NCBI GenBank assembly: GCA_014238625.1
Contig: JABAAS010000004.1
Coordinates: 1 to 6,049 of the forward strand
DNA length: 6,049 nt
DNA from: Alphaproteobacteria bacterium
GTDB lineage: Bacteria; Pseudomonadota; Alphaproteobacteria; JABAAW01
Direction: 5' to 3'
A program made the position numbers and the translations under genes. The notes beneath the pieces were generated by a model. That model was given only the letters and a program-made list of their open reading frames with translations. It was not told the DNA's origin and did not search any database. This document shows positions 5,525 to 6,049 of this stretch, piece by piece (position 1 is the stretch's first letter; every line of letters begins with the position of its first letter).

Positions 5525-5587
5525 GAAGCGGTAGTTAGTTTACTCTGTACAAAATCCAAAACAAAAATCGTTAATCGGACGGTAAAA

Positions 5588-6049
5588 ATGACGCGCCCAG
5601 CAGAAATCGAAGCGTTTGAACGCGCATATAAAGAAAAGGTAGCGGCACTCAACGCTAGCTCGGAAAGCTCTGAACTGCCCAAGGAAGAGGAGAAAGGGGG
5701 GCAGGGAAAAGGTAAAAAGCTCAAGGGCAACATTAGCAAAATTATTAGCTCCGCTGAAATACCAAAGTTTCGTGCCGGCGATAAGTTGCGTGTACAGGTG
5801 CGGATACGCGAGGGAGAAACCGAACGCCTGCAGGCTTTCGAAGGCGTATGTATTGCTAGGCATAACGCAGGATTAGGTAGCAGCTTTACAGTACGAAAAC
5901 GCTCGTACGGCGAAGGAGTCGAGAGAGTCTTCCCGCTACATAGCCCAAACATCGCTATGATCGAGGTCGTCCAACGAGGACAAGTCCGCCGCGCTAAACT
6001 CTATTACCTACGCGATAGGCAAGGAAAACGCGCGAGAATCGCAGAGGGT
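5588..6049 (+). CDS. rplS: 50S ribosomal protein L19, partial (3' end outside window), with N-terminal extension
   Basis: L19 lies at the 30S-50S interface of the ribosome. The 154 visible codons are open to the window edge. The conserved core is complete: IPKFRAGDKLRVQV (58-71), ERLQAFEGVCIARH (79-92), SFTVRKRSYGEGVERVFPLHSP (starting at 99, ending at 120), IEVVQRGQVRRAKLYYLRDR (125-144) and GKRARI (146-151). Only a C-terminal tail can be missing. The family usually has about 15-18 residues before the IPxFRxGD motif, but here there are 57. The extra part (about 21-50) is rich in Ser, Glu, Lys and Gly. No alternative ATG, GTG or TTG codon lies between 5588 and the core in frame, so the extension is probably translated. 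The Shine-Dalgarno sequence is weak (ggacggt, 5577-5583). It closes the conserved ffh-rpsP-rimM-trmD-rplS order. Confidence 0.95.
   Translation, partial: MTRPAEIEAFERAYKEKVAALNASSESSELPKEEEKGGQGKGKKLKGNISKIISSAEIPKFRAGDKLRVQVRIREGETERLQAFEGVCIARHNAGLGSSFTVRKRSYGEGVERVFPLHSPNIAMIEVVQRGQVRRAKLYYLRDRQGKRARIAEG

Noticed and set aside
5341..5952. A 203-codon - strand open frame across the trmD end, the spacer and rplS
   Set aside because: It runs opposite two well-recognised genes, and its hydrophobic, Phe/Ser-rich text comes from reading A-rich coding sequence backwards.

Overview
The window is a piece of an ordinary bacterial chromosome carrying housekeeping genes, most likely from an alphaproteobacterium. 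Three things point there: the short RNase D that ends without an HRDC domain, the ffh-rpsP-rimM-trmD-rplS order, and the wording of the RNase D, XerD and TrmD proteins. The order of the organism cannot be named. Base composition is moderate with many A-runs, Shine-Dalgarno sequences are mostly weak, and several proteins carry substitutions at usually conserved positions, which suggests a fast-evolving lineage (inference).

Layout: positions 1-427 hold the 3' part of rnd (RNase D), on the + strand and cut by the window edge. A 102-base convergent gap follows, ending in a 14-bp tandem repeat that contains the stop codon of the next gene. Positions 530-1504 on the - strand encode a complete XerD-type tyrosine recombinase. 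A 276-base divergent spacer (1505-1780) holds a 12-bp tandem repeat, two TATAAT motifs and a perfect 8-bp hairpin. From 1781 to the end the + strand carries ffh (SRP54 GTPase), a 252-base spacer filled by a degenerate 13-bp tandem array, rpsP (S16), rimM (16S maturation factor), trmD (tRNA m1G37 methyltransferase) and rplS (L19, cut by the right edge but with its complete conserved core).

How the genes work together: the + strand cluster serves translation and protein targeting. S16 and RimM act in 30S assembly, TrmD prevents frameshifting by methylating tRNA, L19 sits at the subunit interface, and Ffh delivers nascent membrane proteins. rimM and trmD abut exactly, so they are probably co-transcribed and translationally coupled. 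rplS may also have its own promoter in the trmD-rplS gap. rnd and xerD are independent neighbours.

I found no new defence, mobile or biosynthetic system, no CRISPR array, no insertion sequence and no tRNA or rRNA gene. The notable features are: (1) short tandem repeats, each of a different sequence and unit length, in nearly every spacer and inside rpsP, rimM and xerD; (2) charged, low-complexity extensions on S16, RimM and L19; (3) substitutions at normally conserved sites of Ffh (G4 motif, methionine-poor M domain) and TrmD (AdoMet-binding knot).
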